A stretch of DNA of 64,000 bases from Novosphingobium sp. SG751A. Lineage in GTDB: Bacteria > Pseudomonadota > Alphaproteobacteria > Sphingomonadales > Sphingomonadaceae. Positions within the stretch are counted from its first letter, which is position 1. Every line of letters starts with the position of its first letter. The notes below the pieces were generated by a model. It was not told the DNA's origin. It did not search any database and saw only the letters and a list, made by a program, of their open reading frames with translations. Below are positions 35,968-44,024 of this stretch, in pieces. The stretch lies in NCBI RefSeq assembly GCF_013149295.1, contig NZ_JABGCB010000016.1:1-64000 (forward strand), given 5' to 3'. The translations under genes and the position numbers were made by a program.

Positions 35968-36387
35968 ATGACACCCATGCATAGCCCCACCGCCGACCTC
36001 GCCATCCGCCTTGCCCGCGCGGAATTCAACCGCGCGCTGGAACAGGGCGATCTCAACGCTATTACGCCTTTGCTGGCCCCGAATGTGACGCTGATCACGG
36101 GGACGGACAGCGCGCTGCTGAACGGGCGCAAGGCGCAATTGCTGGCATGGAAGCGCGAGTTTTCCGCTCCGCTTGCCCAGCGTACGACCTATGCACGAAC
36201 CACTGAGGCGATTACAATTAGCCGAGTTGAACCAATCGCGATGGAGCATGGCGCATGGCAGGGCGTGGGCGCTAATGGCAAAATTCAGGCTTCGGGCACT
36301 TATGCGGCGAAGTGGCGCAATCTGGCGGCCAATGCCCCGCAACCGCGCTGGGTGCTTGAGGCCGAGATTTTCGTTACGCTGAAGTGA
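35968..36387 (+). CDS. SnoaL/NTF2-like small protein
   Basis: The 139 residues look like the DUF4440/SnoaL-like NTF2 fold: a helical AEFNRALEQGDLNAITPLLAPNVTLITG opening (about 18-46), then a run of beta strands ending in RWVLEAEIFVTLK. No catalytic residues can be assigned. An inner ATG at 35977 is an alternative start. The family includes small-molecule enzymes and binding proteins, so the function is open. The neighbours do not help: repeat copy F precedes it and a convergent secreted protein follows. Confidence 0.7.
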   Translation: MTPMHSPTADLAIRLARAEFNRALEQGDLNAITPLLAPNVTLITGTDSALLNGRKAQLLAWKREFSAPLAQRTTYARTTEAITISRVEPIAMEHGAWQGVGANGKIQASGTYAAKWRNLAANAPQPRWVLEAEIFVTLK

Positions 36388-36571
36388 TCAATCGGCTCGC
36401 GCGGCCCTTCAACCAACCCCGTCATAAAAATTCATAAAATTCGCCAATGTGGCCATTTCATTCATGGATTTGTCAGACGCGCCCTGCCATATCGACCTCG
36501 CGGCCTAGCCGGCTCTTTTAGAAGAGGCTACCAACCCGGCTGGGCCGCAACTCCCCCATATGCGCATATGC

Positions 36572-36601
36572 AAAAGGGCGGCCGGAATGATCCAGCCGCC
36601 C
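36572..36601 (-). terminator. Terminator of the small secreted protein gene
   Basis: On the minus strand GGGCGGC (36601-36595) and GCCGCCC (36582-36576) form a perfect 7-bp stem followed by TTTT (36575-36572). It lies 48 bases past the stop of the minus-strand gene. Confidence 0.75.
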
Positions 36602-36648
36602 CTTGCGTATCTCAGCATTCAGAACCGGCCCAGTGACGGGCCTAGCCC

Positions 36649-36939
36649 TTACTGGCCTTCAACAACGTCCTTGTTGTCGAGGTGCTGGACTTCGTGCATG
36701 TCGAAGTTGACGGGAGCGCGGTTGAACGTGCCCGACACGCCGTTCTTGGTCACCTTCAGTTCGAAAGGCACCTTGCCGTTATAGGCCGAGCCCTTGAGAA
36801 CCTTGACGCCGTTCTGCACTTCCGAGGTGTAGGTGTAGGTCACGCCCTGATAGGTGAAGCTCTGCTTGGGTGCTTCTTCAGCGAAAGCGACGGTGGGCAG
36901 AAGAGCGAAAGCAGCGGCAGCGATAACAGTCTTGATCAT
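36649..36939 (-). CDS. Small secreted protein of unknown function
   Basis: The 96 residues have a clear Sec signal peptide (MIKTVIAAAAFALLPTVAFA) and a mature part of about 76 residues rich in Lys, Val and Thr that looks all-beta: FTYQGVTYTYTSEVQNGVKV, then GKVPFELKVTKNGVSG. I do not recognise the family. A Shine-Dalgarno (AGGGA) precedes the ATG and a good terminator follows, so it is a single-gene unit. The AT-rich upstream region suggests strong or regulated expression, which is inference. Confidence 0.8.
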   Translation of the reverse strand: MIKTVIAAAAFALLPTVAFAEEAPKQSFTYQGVTYTYTSEVQNGVKVLKGSAYNGKVPFELKVTKNGVSGTFNRAPVNFDMHEVQHLDNKDVVEGQ

Positions 36940-37318
36940 GGCAATATTCCCTATTTGGTTAGGAGCAATTGCCTCGAAGCACCCTTTATGTTGTTGAATA
37001 CCGTTTAACGTGAATGGTGGGAATGTAGCAATTGCATTCACCAACGATATGATTGCATTTTTTGCAATTTTGTCAAAGCTTACCGATGAAGAATCTCCAC
37101 CTATCCCATTATAATTCGGCATATTTCCGCTAAATGCCCGAGATTGCGGGCCTGAAACGCCCCACCGCCCCGCATCGACCTTGAATAGGAATGCATACAA
37201 GTTCGCCCTGCCTGTTCCGACGAAAAGTGCCAGAACCACCCCGACATTCCTGCGGCGAATCACACCACAGGGATCATCGAAAAACCATTATGGAATGATG
37301 AGGCGCAACATCGAACCA
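36940..37318. other. AT-rich upstream region of the small secreted protein gene
   Basis: These 379 bases hold no gene I can support. The part at about 37000-37120 is markedly AT-rich for this genome and repeats the word TTGCA/TGCAA (for example AATTGCATT, GATTGCATTTTTTGCAATT). A weak promoter-like pair, TTCACG and CATAAA spaced 18 bases, can be read on the minus strand. A nucleoid-protein or regulator site is possible. Confidence 0.4.
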
Positions 37319-37759
37319 TTACCCACCCGGATGCCACCCCGGCGGCGCCAATTCGAACCCGTCAAAGGTGAAACCCGGCGCCACCACGCAACTGACCAAC
37401 GCCCAGCCATCGCCCGCCCGCGCCGATTGCCAATGCCCGGTCGGGATCACCCCCTGCGGAGCCTCGCCGTTCAGCACATCGCCGCCCAGACGAATCCAGC
37501 GTACCGGCCCTTCATCCCCCGGCGCCACGCCCAGATCCAGCGCCGAGCCGCCATGCCACAGCCAGAGCTCGGCCGCGTCGATGCGATGCCAATGCGAGGT
37601 CTGCCCCGCCTCCAGCAGGAAATAGATCGTGCTGACGCTCCCTCGCCCATCGGCCCCGCGATCCGCGCCCTCGCGCCATAATTCAACATACCATCCGCCT
37701 TCGGGGTGCGGCTGCATCCCCAATCGCTCGATAATCGCCACAGCCTGCGGATCACGCAT
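37319..37759 (-). CDS. DUF985 cupin protein
   Basis: The 146-residue protein matches the cupin_5 (DUF985) family: IIERLGMQPHPEGGWYVELW, STIYFLLEAGQTSHWHRIDAAELWLWHGG, then SCVVAPGFTFDGFELAP near the end. The HWHR and Glu residues could bind a metal or sugar. The biochemical role of the family is not established as far as I know. The start overlaps the pfkB stop by eight bases, so the two are probably co-translated, which hints at a link to sugar phosphate metabolism. Confidence 0.88.
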   Translation of the reverse strand: MRDPQAVAIIERLGMQPHPEGGWYVELWREGADRGADGRGSVSTIYFLLEAGQTSHWHRIDAAELWLWHGGSALDLGVAPGDEGPVRWIRLGGDVLNGEAPQGVIPTGHWQSARAGDGWALVSCVVAPGFTFDGFELAPPGWHPGG

Positions 37760-38693
37760 CTCCCAAAGCCTCCCACATCTGCCGCACCGCCTCCGGGTGG
37801 CACAGGTCGGTGCCCGGCGACATCACCGCCGCCGTCCCCGCCGCCATGCCCCAGCGGAATGCGCCCGCCGCATCCTCGCCGCGCAAAAAGCCATGGACCA
37901 TCCCGCCCACGAAACTGTCGCCCGCCCCGGTCGCGCTTTTGACCGGCACGTCCAGCGCAGACCGTACAATCACCCCGCCTGCGTGGGCCAGCACCGCGCC
38001 CTCATGCCCCATGGACACGGCTACATGCGCCGCCTTGCCGCTGCGCACCATCTCCATCGCCGCCTCGCCCACGGCCTGCGCATCGGGCAACTTGCGCCCG
38101 ATCAGCGCCTCAAACTCGCCCTGGCTGGGCTTGACCAGATAGAGCCCGCCCTGATCCAGCGCCGCCGCCAGCGCCGGGCCGGACGTATCGACCACCACCC
38201 GCACATCGCGCCCGGCCAGAGCCGCCGCCATCCGCGCATAGAAATCCACCGGCACCCCGCGCGGCAAAGACCCGCTGGCCACCAGCCAGCCATGACCGAG
38301 CCGACTCACATGATCGAAAGCCGCCTGCCACTCTGCCTCATTCACCAGCGGGCCATCGGGGACAAAGCGGAACTCCTTGCCGCTCGACCTTTCATAGACC
38401 GCCAGCGATTGCCGCGTATGGTCATGGATGGCGATGCGGTGCCGATCCAGCCCATGCTGGTCCAGCAATTCGTCAAGCAAGGCCCCGGTGGCCCCGCCCG
38501 CCAGATAGATCACCTCGACCGCGCCAAGAGATGAAGCATGGCCCATCCGCGCCAGCACGCGCGCCACATTGATCCCGCCCCCGCCCGGATCGTAACGCTC
38601 GTCATGCGTACGGATCTTGTGGGTGGGAAACACCGCCTCGGCCTCGCAGGCGCCGTCGATGGCGGGGTTCATCGTCAATGTGGTGACGCGCAT
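37752..38693 (-). CDS. pfkB: PfkB-family sugar kinase (phosphofructokinase-like)
   Basis: The 313 residues belong to the PfkB/ribokinase fold. The N-terminus MRVTTLTMNPAIDGACEAE with GGGGINVARVLARMG is that of 6-phosphofructokinase II/1-phosphofructokinase. The C-terminal signature GAGDSFVGGMVHG contains the catalytic Asp. VKPSQGEFEALIGR is also typical. I chose ATG 38693, with AGAGG about five bases upstream. Which hexose phosphate is used is not decidable here; sphingomonads often lack PfkA, so a minor glycolytic role is possible. Confidence 0.88.
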   Translation of the reverse strand: MRVTTLTMNPAIDGACEAEAVFPTHKIRTHDERYDPGGGGINVARVLARMGHASSLGAVEVIYLAGGATGALLDELLDQHGLDRHRIAIHDHTRQSLAVYERSSGKEFRFVPDGPLVNEAEWQAAFDHVSRLGHGWLVASGSLPRGVPVDFYARMAAALAGRDVRVVVDTSGPALAAALDQGGLYLVKPSQGEFEALIGRKLPDAQAVGEAAMEMVRSGKAAHVAVSMGHEGAVLAHAGGVIVRSALDVPVKSATGAGDSFVGGMVHGFLRGEDAAGAFRWGMAAGTAAVMSPGTDLCHPEAVRQMWEALGDA

Positions 38694-38709
38694 CCTTACC
38701 TCTTGCGCC

Positions 38710-39015
38710 TTATCTCTTGCGGACGAATTCGGCGCGCAGCACCAGACCCTTGATCCCGTCATAGCGGCAGTCGATCTCCTGCGGGTCGCCCGTCAGGCGG
38801 ATCGATTTGATCAAGGTGCCGCGCTTCAACGTCTGGCCCGCGCCTTTAACCTCCAGATCCTTGATCAGCGTCACCTGATCGCCATCGGCCAGCAGATTGC
38901 CCACCGCATCGCGCACCTCGACCGTATTGGCGGCGGCCTGTTTCGCAGCCAGTTCGGAAGCCGACATCCATTCGCCGCTTTCTTCGTCATACACATAGTC
39001 TTCATCAGCGCTCAT
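38710..39015 (-). CDS. PhnA/YjdM-like protein without the zinc ribbon
   Basis: The C-terminal two thirds match the PhnA (YjdM) domain: VEVRDAVGNLLADGDQVTLIKDL, VKGAGQTLKRGTLIKSIRL, then EIDCRYDGIKGLVLRAEFVRKR. Typical YjdM proteins have an N-terminal zinc ribbon with four cysteines. Here that part is acidic (EDYVYDEESGEWMSAS) and has no cysteine. The name PhnA came from the phosphonate operon, but this protein is not the phosphonoacetate hydrolase. A strong AAGGAG precedes the ATG. It sits 16 bases upstream of pfkB on the same strand. Confidence 0.82.
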   Translation of the reverse strand: MSADEDYVYDEESGEWMSASELAAKQAAANTVEVRDAVGNLLADGDQVTLIKDLEVKGAGQTLKRGTLIKSIRLTGDPQEIDCRYDGIKGLVLRAEFVRKR

Positions 39016-39208
39016 CGTCTGGCTCCTTTCATTCGGCCCTTGGCACGCCATCGCGGCCTTGGCCATCGGCTCCTTAATCATCCGGCCTCTAACGGGTAAC
39101 AAATTGTCGCGCTTTGCGCTGTGTCAGCCTGTGTTCACGCGGATCATGGCAAATGTTACAGCAGAATTTCAGACAGGCCACCAATGGCCGATCACCGAGG
39201 ATAGGCAC

Positions 39209-40048
39209 ATGACCCATTCTTTGCAAAAAACCCTGATCGCCGCCAGCGCGATTGCGGTCGGCCTTTCGCCGTTCGCGGCCAGCTATGCCTCGGCCCAGAT
39301 CGGCGCGCCCTATCCATCCGCGTCGACGGGCCAGCCCTATTCCAATCAGGGGACCTATTCCAATCAGGGCAACTATCCCACTCAGGGCGGTTATCCCAAT
39401 CAGGCCCCCTATCCCAATCAGGGCGCCAATGCCCAGCAGGGCGGTTATGATTACCGCAATCCCCCGCCCGAACCCGGCGAGCCGCAGGGCTATGACGGCC
39501 GCACCCCGCCCCCGCCCCCGCAAGGCTATGTCTCGGGCGGCGAGGATTATGGCGCGGATGCCCGCTATGCCGCCGACGCGGAAAACTGGGCGCGCAACAA
39601 TTGTGTGAAGTCGCGCGGAAACACCGGTGCGGGCGCCTTGGTGGGCGGCGTGCTGGGCGCGATCATCGGCGGCGGATTGGCCGGGCGCCATGACACGGGC
39701 GTGGGCATGGCGGCGGGCGCAGCCATCGGCGCCGTGGGCGGCGCGGCCGTGGCCAGCAGCAGCGGCGGAGAAACCAGCCCCGGTTGCCCTCCGGGCTATG
39801 TCACGCGCAATGGCGCCCCCGCCTATGCCTATGCCCAAAGCGATTATGTCTATGCCGCGCCGGGCTGGTATCGCCCGTGGGTCTATGTCGACAATGCCTG
39901 GGTCTATCGCCCCTATCCCTATCACAGCTGGTATGCCCGTACCTATCGCCCGATGCCGCGCGCCTATTATGGCGGGCCGGGCCGGGGCTATTATGGCGGG
40001 CGCGGCGGATATGGCTGGCGCGGCGGTTATGGCGGCCATCATCGCTGA
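39209..40048 (+). CDS. Secreted glycine-zipper protein with YPNQG repeats
   Basis: The 279 residues start with a signal peptide (to about residue 30, ASYASAQ). A low-complexity stretch (about 40-80) repeats units such as YSNQG, YPTQG and YPNQG, encoded by an 18-base repeat around 39340-39440. A proline-rich segment follows. A glycine-zipper pair (about 145-185: GALVGGVLGAIIGGGLAG and GMAAGAAIGAVGGAAVA) resembles the outer-membrane 2TM domain. The C-terminus is rich in Tyr, Arg and Gly. I chose ATG 39209, with GAGG upstream. It is probably an envelope or surface protein; exact function unknown. Confidence 0.82.
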   Translation: MTHSLQKTLIAASAIAVGLSPFAASYASAQIGAPYPSASTGQPYSNQGTYSNQGNYPTQGGYPNQAPYPNQGANAQQGGYDYRNPPPEPGEPQGYDGRTPPPPPQGYVSGGEDYGADARYAADAENWARNNCVKSRGNTGAGALVGGVLGAIIGGGLAGRHDTGVGMAAGAAIGAVGGAAVASSSGGETSPGCPPGYVTRNGAPAYAYAQSDYVYAAPGWYRPWVYVDNAWVYRPYPYHSWYARTYRPMPRAYYGGPGRGYYGGRGGYGWRGGYGGHHR

Positions 40049-40075
40049 TCGTTGAAAGCCAGTTCGTCAGAAGGC

Positions 40076-40107
40076 GGAGGGCCGGTCATCGCGCCCTCCC
40101 CCTTTTT
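40076..40107 (+). terminator. Terminator of the glycine-zipper gene
   Basis: GGAGGGC (40076-40082) pairs with GCCCTCC (40093-40099) and is followed by CCCTTTTT. It starts 28 bases after the stop. Confidence 0.75.
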
Positions 40108-40285
40108 GTATCATCCCTTGGTTGCTCCCCGATTGCTATCGCGCAGGCCATGGTTTGGATTGGCCGCGCAATGCCTGTATCCCTAACGCTCCCCCCTTGC
40201 CCGATCCGTGATGAGGGGGCCATCATGGCCGGATCGGCACAGTTCCTCCTCGACGCGGCCTGCCCGCGCTGATAGCCGGACGACC

Positions 40286-41536
40286 ATGACGCAAGCGCCA
40301 AAGCATCCGCTGCATTACCGCGATTTCCAATTCTACTGGCTGGCCCGGCTGACCGCCATGCTGGGGCATAATGCGATGGTGATGGCGCTGGGCTGGGCGG
40401 TCTATGACGTGGCGCGCAGCACGTATGGCGTACGCGCCGCCGCGCTGCGGCTGGGGCTGGTTGGGTTGGCCCAATTCCTGCCTTTCCTGATCTGCAACCC
40501 GATGGCCGGGCTGGTGGCCGACCGGCATGACCGGCGCAAAGTGGTGCGCGGCGCGCTGATCGGGCAATTGTGCTTTCTGATCCCGCTGTGCCTGCTGGCG
40601 GCGCGGGGCGGCCTGTCGTTGATGGTGCTCTATATTGTCGCTGCGGGCTTTGCCGCCTCGCGCGCCTTTTACATGCCGGCGATGAATGCGCTGCTCTCGG
40701 CCACGGTGCCGCCCGAAACATTGCCGCGCGCGATTGCGCTGGGGGCGATTGCCGGGCGCGTGGGGGGCATTCTGGGGCCGGTGCTGGGCGGCTATGCCTA
40801 TGCGGTGTCACCCGGCGCAGCGTTTGGCTTTGCCGCGGTGCTGCTGGTGCTGTCGCTGGCCGCGCAAATGCTGATCAGCGCGGACGCCAGCCATTCGCGC
40901 GGTTCGCGGGGGCGCCCGCTCGACCTGATGCGCGAGGGGCTGGCCTATGTCCGTTCGAACCGGCTGCTGTTCGGCACGATCACGCTCGATATGTTCGCCA
41001 CGCTGCTGGGCGGGGTGACAGCGCTGCTGCCGGTCTATGCGCGCGATATTCTCCATGTCGGGCCCGACGGGCTGGGACTGCTGCGGGCGGCCTCGTCGGT
41101 GGGGGCGCTGGGCACGGCGCTGTTCGTGTCATGGCGGCCGGTGGGCAGCCATGTCGGGGCCAAGATGCTGGGGGCCGTGGGCATTTACGGGGCGGGCACG
41201 GTGGTGTTCGGCCTGTCCACCTCGTTTTGGCTCTCGGCGGGCTGTCTGGCGCTGCTGGGGGCGGCCGATATGGTCTCGGTGCTGATCCGGCAGACCTTGA
41301 TGCAGCTTTCCACCCCCGATGAGATGCGCGGGCGGGTGGGGGCGATCTCGACGCTGTTCGTTTCGGCCTCGAATGAATTGGGAGAGATGGAATCGGGTCT
41401 TGCCGCCGCGCTGCTGGGGCCGGTGGGGGCGGTGGTGTTTGGCGGGATCGCCTCGATCGCGATTGCGGCGGGATGGGCGCGGCTGTTCCCCTCGCTGCTC
41501 GGCGCCCATGGGTTTGAAAACCGCCCGGTGGCCTAG
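40286..41536 (+). CDS. MFS transporter, EntS-like
   Basis: The 416-residue protein has about 12 membrane helices and the MFS loop motif GLVADRHDRRKVVRGALIG. Its short N-terminus, FQFYWLARL, is typical of the MFS_3 (EntS/enterobactin exporter-like) group. Members export siderophores or drugs; the substrate here is unknown. The ORF can be read from 40208, but the family N-terminus starts at ATG 40286. The 3' end is part of a hairpin shared with the convergent hydrolase gene. Confidence 0.85.
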   Translation: MTQAPKHPLHYRDFQFYWLARLTAMLGHNAMVMALGWAVYDVARSTYGVRAAALRLGLVGLAQFLPFLICNPMAGLVADRHDRRKVVRGALIGQLCFLIPLCLLAARGGLSLMVLYIVAAGFAASRAFYMPAMNALLSATVPPETLPRAIALGAIAGRVGGILGPVLGGYAYAVSPGAAFGFAAVLLVLSLAAQMLISADASHSRGSRGRPLDLMREGLAYVRSNRLLFGTITLDMFATLLGGVTALLPVYARDILHVGPDGLGLLRAASSVGALGTALFVSWRPVGSHVGAKMLGAVGIYGAGTVVFGLSTSFWLSAGCLALLGAADMVSVLIRQTLMQLSTPDEMRGRVGAISTLFVSASNELGEMESGLAAALLGPVGAVVFGGIASIAIAAGWARLFPSLLGAHGFENRPVA

Positions 41537-41549
41537 GACCGGGCGGTTT
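41518..41549. terminator. Bidirectional hairpin between convergent genes
   Basis: AAACCGCCCGGT (41518-41529) pairs perfectly with ACCGGGCGGTTT (41538-41549) around an 8-base loop. The first arm lies inside the last codons of the MFS gene. Short A/T tails on both sides suit termination in both directions. Confidence 0.75.
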
Positions 41550-41555
41550 CCCGCC

Positions 41556-42296
41556 TTATTTCAACACGCCATCAAAAAACGGGATCAATGTCTGCCAATG
41601 GCGCTCGGCCTGCTCCGGGTTATGCACGGGCATATCCTCGGGCACCCAGCCATGGCGCGCGGGATAGGTTTCCACCGTAAAATCCGCCCCGGCCTGCTCC
41701 ATCGCGGCGATCAGGCGGGCCTTTTGCGCATCGTCGAAATTGGCATCCTCAATGGCGCCCGCGACATAGATCTTCGCCCTGATCCGCCCGGCCAGCAGAT
41801 GCGGGCTGGTGGGCGTGTCATTGGCCAATCCGCCGCCGTGAAACGAGGCCACCGCCGCGATCTGCTCCGGATAGGTGCCCGCCGCGATCAGCGCCAGACG
41901 CCCGCCCATGCAATAGCCGGTCACACCATAGCCGCCCGGTGCCACATCGCCGCGCGCATCCAGAACCGCAAGGAAGGCCGGAAAATCGGCCATCACCGCC
42001 TTGGGCCCGGCCTTGGCCATGAAACGCTCGCGATGCGCCTCGCGCAGGGTCTTGTCGGTGAACACCACCTTGGGATCGACCGGATCATAGGGCCCCGAAC
42101 GATAGAACAGATCGGGCAGCAACACGACATAGCCATGGCCCGACAATCTTTGCGCCATATGATGCACCGCAGGGCGCATGCCCGGCCCGTCCATCAACAG
42201 GATCACCCCCGGCCATGGGCCTTTGCCCTCGGGGGTATAGGCCCATGCCGGGGCGGTTCCCTCCGCCGCTGTCACCGCGATCTGTTCAACAGCCAT
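41556..42296 (-). CDS. Dienelactone hydrolase family protein
   Basis: The 246-residue alpha/beta hydrolase has the catalytic Cys in GYCMGGRLA and the His in ARHGW, with an Asp likely in GAIEDANFD. These are typical of the DLH family, which opens dienelactones in aromatic degradation but also acts on other esters. I chose the ATG at 42294-42296 because AGGAAGG lies upstream; the ORF can also be read from 42314. It is divergent from the aldehyde dehydrogenase gene. No other modified ortho-cleavage genes are adjacent, so the substrate is uncertain. Confidence 0.88.
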   Translation of the reverse strand: MAVEQIAVTAAEGTAPAWAYTPEGKGPWPGVILLMDGPGMRPAVHHMAQRLSGHGYVVLLPDLFYRSGPYDPVDPKVVFTDKTLREAHRERFMAKAGPKAVMADFPAFLAVLDARGDVAPGGYGVTGYCMGGRLALIAAGTYPEQIAAVASFHGGGLANDTPTSPHLLAGRIRAKIYVAGAIEDANFDDAQKARLIAAMEQAGADFTVETYPARHGWVPEDMPVHNPEQAERHWQTLIPFFDGVLK

Positions 42297-42428
42297 GTCT
42301 TGCGCCTTCCTCATGAAACCTTGCGGGCGGAATATCGATCAGCCCGCCCGCAGAAGCGATAAGGTTGCCAAAGCGCGCGCGCTCATAGACACCGCCCCAC
42401 GAGCTATTGAATCTGCGAAGGAGCCATC

Positions 42429-43982
42429 ATGTCGTCTGCCTATCTGATCGGGGCGCAGCGCCGCACCGGTGCCGCCAGCTTTACCGGAATCGAGGCCGCC
42501 ACCGGCAAGGCGCTGGACGGCGATTTCGCGATCACCACCCCCGATGATATTGCCGAGGCCTGCGCGCTGGCCGGGGCGGATTTCGACGCCTATCGCGAAA
42601 CCACCCCCGAGGCGCGGGCCGCATTCCTTGAAGCCATCGCCGCCGCGCTGGAGGCCCGCGCCGAGGCGATCGTGGCCCGCGCAATGCTGGAAAGCGGATT
42701 GCCGCAAGGCCGCCTGAATGGCGAACTGGGCCGCACCACCGGCCAATTGCGTATGTTTGCCAAGGTCTTGCGCGAAGGCGACTGGGCGGGCGCGATCATC
42801 GAACCGGCGCTGCCGCAACGCCAGCCCCTGCCCCGCCCCGACCTGCGCGCGCGCCAGATTGCCGTCGGCCCGGTCGCGGTTTTCGGCGCCTCGAACTTCC
42901 CTCTGGCCTTTTCGGTGGCCGGCGGCGACGCGGCTTCGGCGCTGGCCGCCGGTTGCCCGGTAGTGGTCAAAGCCCATCCGGCCCATCCCGGAACCTCGCT
43001 TCTGGCGGGCGAGGCGATTGCCGAAGCGGTCGCCGCCTGCGGCCTGCCCGAAGGCGTTTTCAGCCTGATCCAGGGGCCGGGCAACGACATCGGCACCGCC
43101 CTTGTCGCGAATCCCCATATCAAGGCAGTGGGCTTTACCGGCTCGCGCGGGGGCGGTTTGGCGCTGATGACGGTGGCTGCAAGCCGTGCGGAGCCCATTC
43201 CGGTCTATGCTGAAATGTCATCGATCAATCCGGTTTTGCTCTTCCCCGCCGCTCTGGCCGCTCGCGCCGAAGATCTGGGCCGCGCCTATGTCGGCTCGCT
43301 CAGCCTGTTTGCGGGCCAGTTCTGCACCAACCCCGGCGTGGTGGTGGCGCTAGACAGCCCCGACCTCGACCGCTTCCTTGGCGCGGCCTCCGAAGCGCTC
43401 AAGGGCGTTGCCCCTCAGGTGATGCTGACGGGCGGGATCGCGGCCGCCTATGCGCGCGGGATCGAGGCGCTGAGCGGGGCCGATGGTGTGGCCGTGCTGG
43501 CCGCAGGGCCGGATGGGGATACGCAATGCGGCGCGGCGCGCCTGCTGGCGGTCGATGCCGATGATCTGCTGAGCAATCCGGTGCTCACGCATGAGGTTTT
43601 CGGCCCCTCCTCGCTGGTCATCCGCTGCAAGGATGCAGAACAGATCGTCGCGGTTCTCGAAGGGCTGGAAGGGCAGTTGACCGCCACGCTGCATATTGAC
43701 GAGGCCGACTATCCGCTGGCCGCCCCCCTGCTGCCCATTCTTGAGCGCAAGGTCGGGCGCATCCTTGCCAATGGCTGGCCCACGGGGGTCGAGGTTTCGC
43801 GCTCCATGGTTCATGGCGGGCCGTTCCCGGCCACGTCCGACCCGCGCACAACATCGGTGGGGGCCATGGCGATCCACCGCTTCCTGCGCCCGGTCTGTTA
43901 TCAGGCGCTGCCCGATGCGTTGTTGCCCGATGCGTTGAAGGCGGCCAACCCCCTGGGCCTGCCCCGCCGCCAGTTCGATTGA
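42429..43982 (+). CDS. Aldehyde dehydrogenase, 2-oxoglutarate semialdehyde type
   Basis: The 517 residues match the NADP-dependent alpha-ketoglutaric semialdehyde dehydrogenase group. Motifs are PVAVFGASNFPLAFSVAGGD, the cofactor loop GFTGSRGGG, Glu in AEMSSINPV and the catalytic Cys in GQFCTNPG. The C-terminus HGGPFPATSDPRTTSVG is also characteristic. These enzymes finish pentose, glucarate or hydroxyproline degradation by making 2-oxoglutarate. No such pathway genes are next to it, so the substrate is inferred from similarity only. Confidence 0.88.
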   Translation: MSSAYLIGAQRRTGAASFTGIEAATGKALDGDFAITTPDDIAEACALAGADFDAYRETTPEARAAFLEAIAAALEARAEAIVARAMLESGLPQGRLNGELGRTTGQLRMFAKVLREGDWAGAIIEPALPQRQPLPRPDLRARQIAVGPVAVFGASNFPLAFSVAGGDAASALAAGCPVVVKAHPAHPGTSLLAGEAIAEAVAACGLPEGVFSLIQGPGNDIGTALVANPHIKAVGFTGSRGGGLALMTVAASRAEPIPVYAEMSSINPVLLFPAALAARAEDLGRAYVGSLSLFAGQFCTNPGVVVALDSPDLDRFLGAASEALKGVAPQVMLTGGIAAAYARGIEALSGADGVAVLAAGPDGDTQCGAARLLAVDADDLLSNPVLTHEVFGPSSLVIRCKDAEQIVAVLEGLEGQLTATLHIDEADYPLAAPLLPILERKVGRILANGWPTGVEVSRSMVHGGPFPATSDPRTTSVGAMAIHRFLRPVCYQALPDALLPDALKAANPLGLPRRQFD

Positions 43983-43990
43983 TAGAGAGA

Positions 43991-44024
43991 GGCCCCGCAA
44001 CGCCAATTGCGGGGCCTTTTTTTA
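43991..44024. terminator. Terminator between convergent aldehyde dehydrogenase and LysR genes
   Basis: AGGCCCCGCA (43991-44000) pairs with TGCGGGGCCT (44009-44018), followed by a long T-run. It is a strong intrinsic terminator for the plus-strand gene. The LysR stop at 44022 touches the T-run. Confidence 0.9.
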
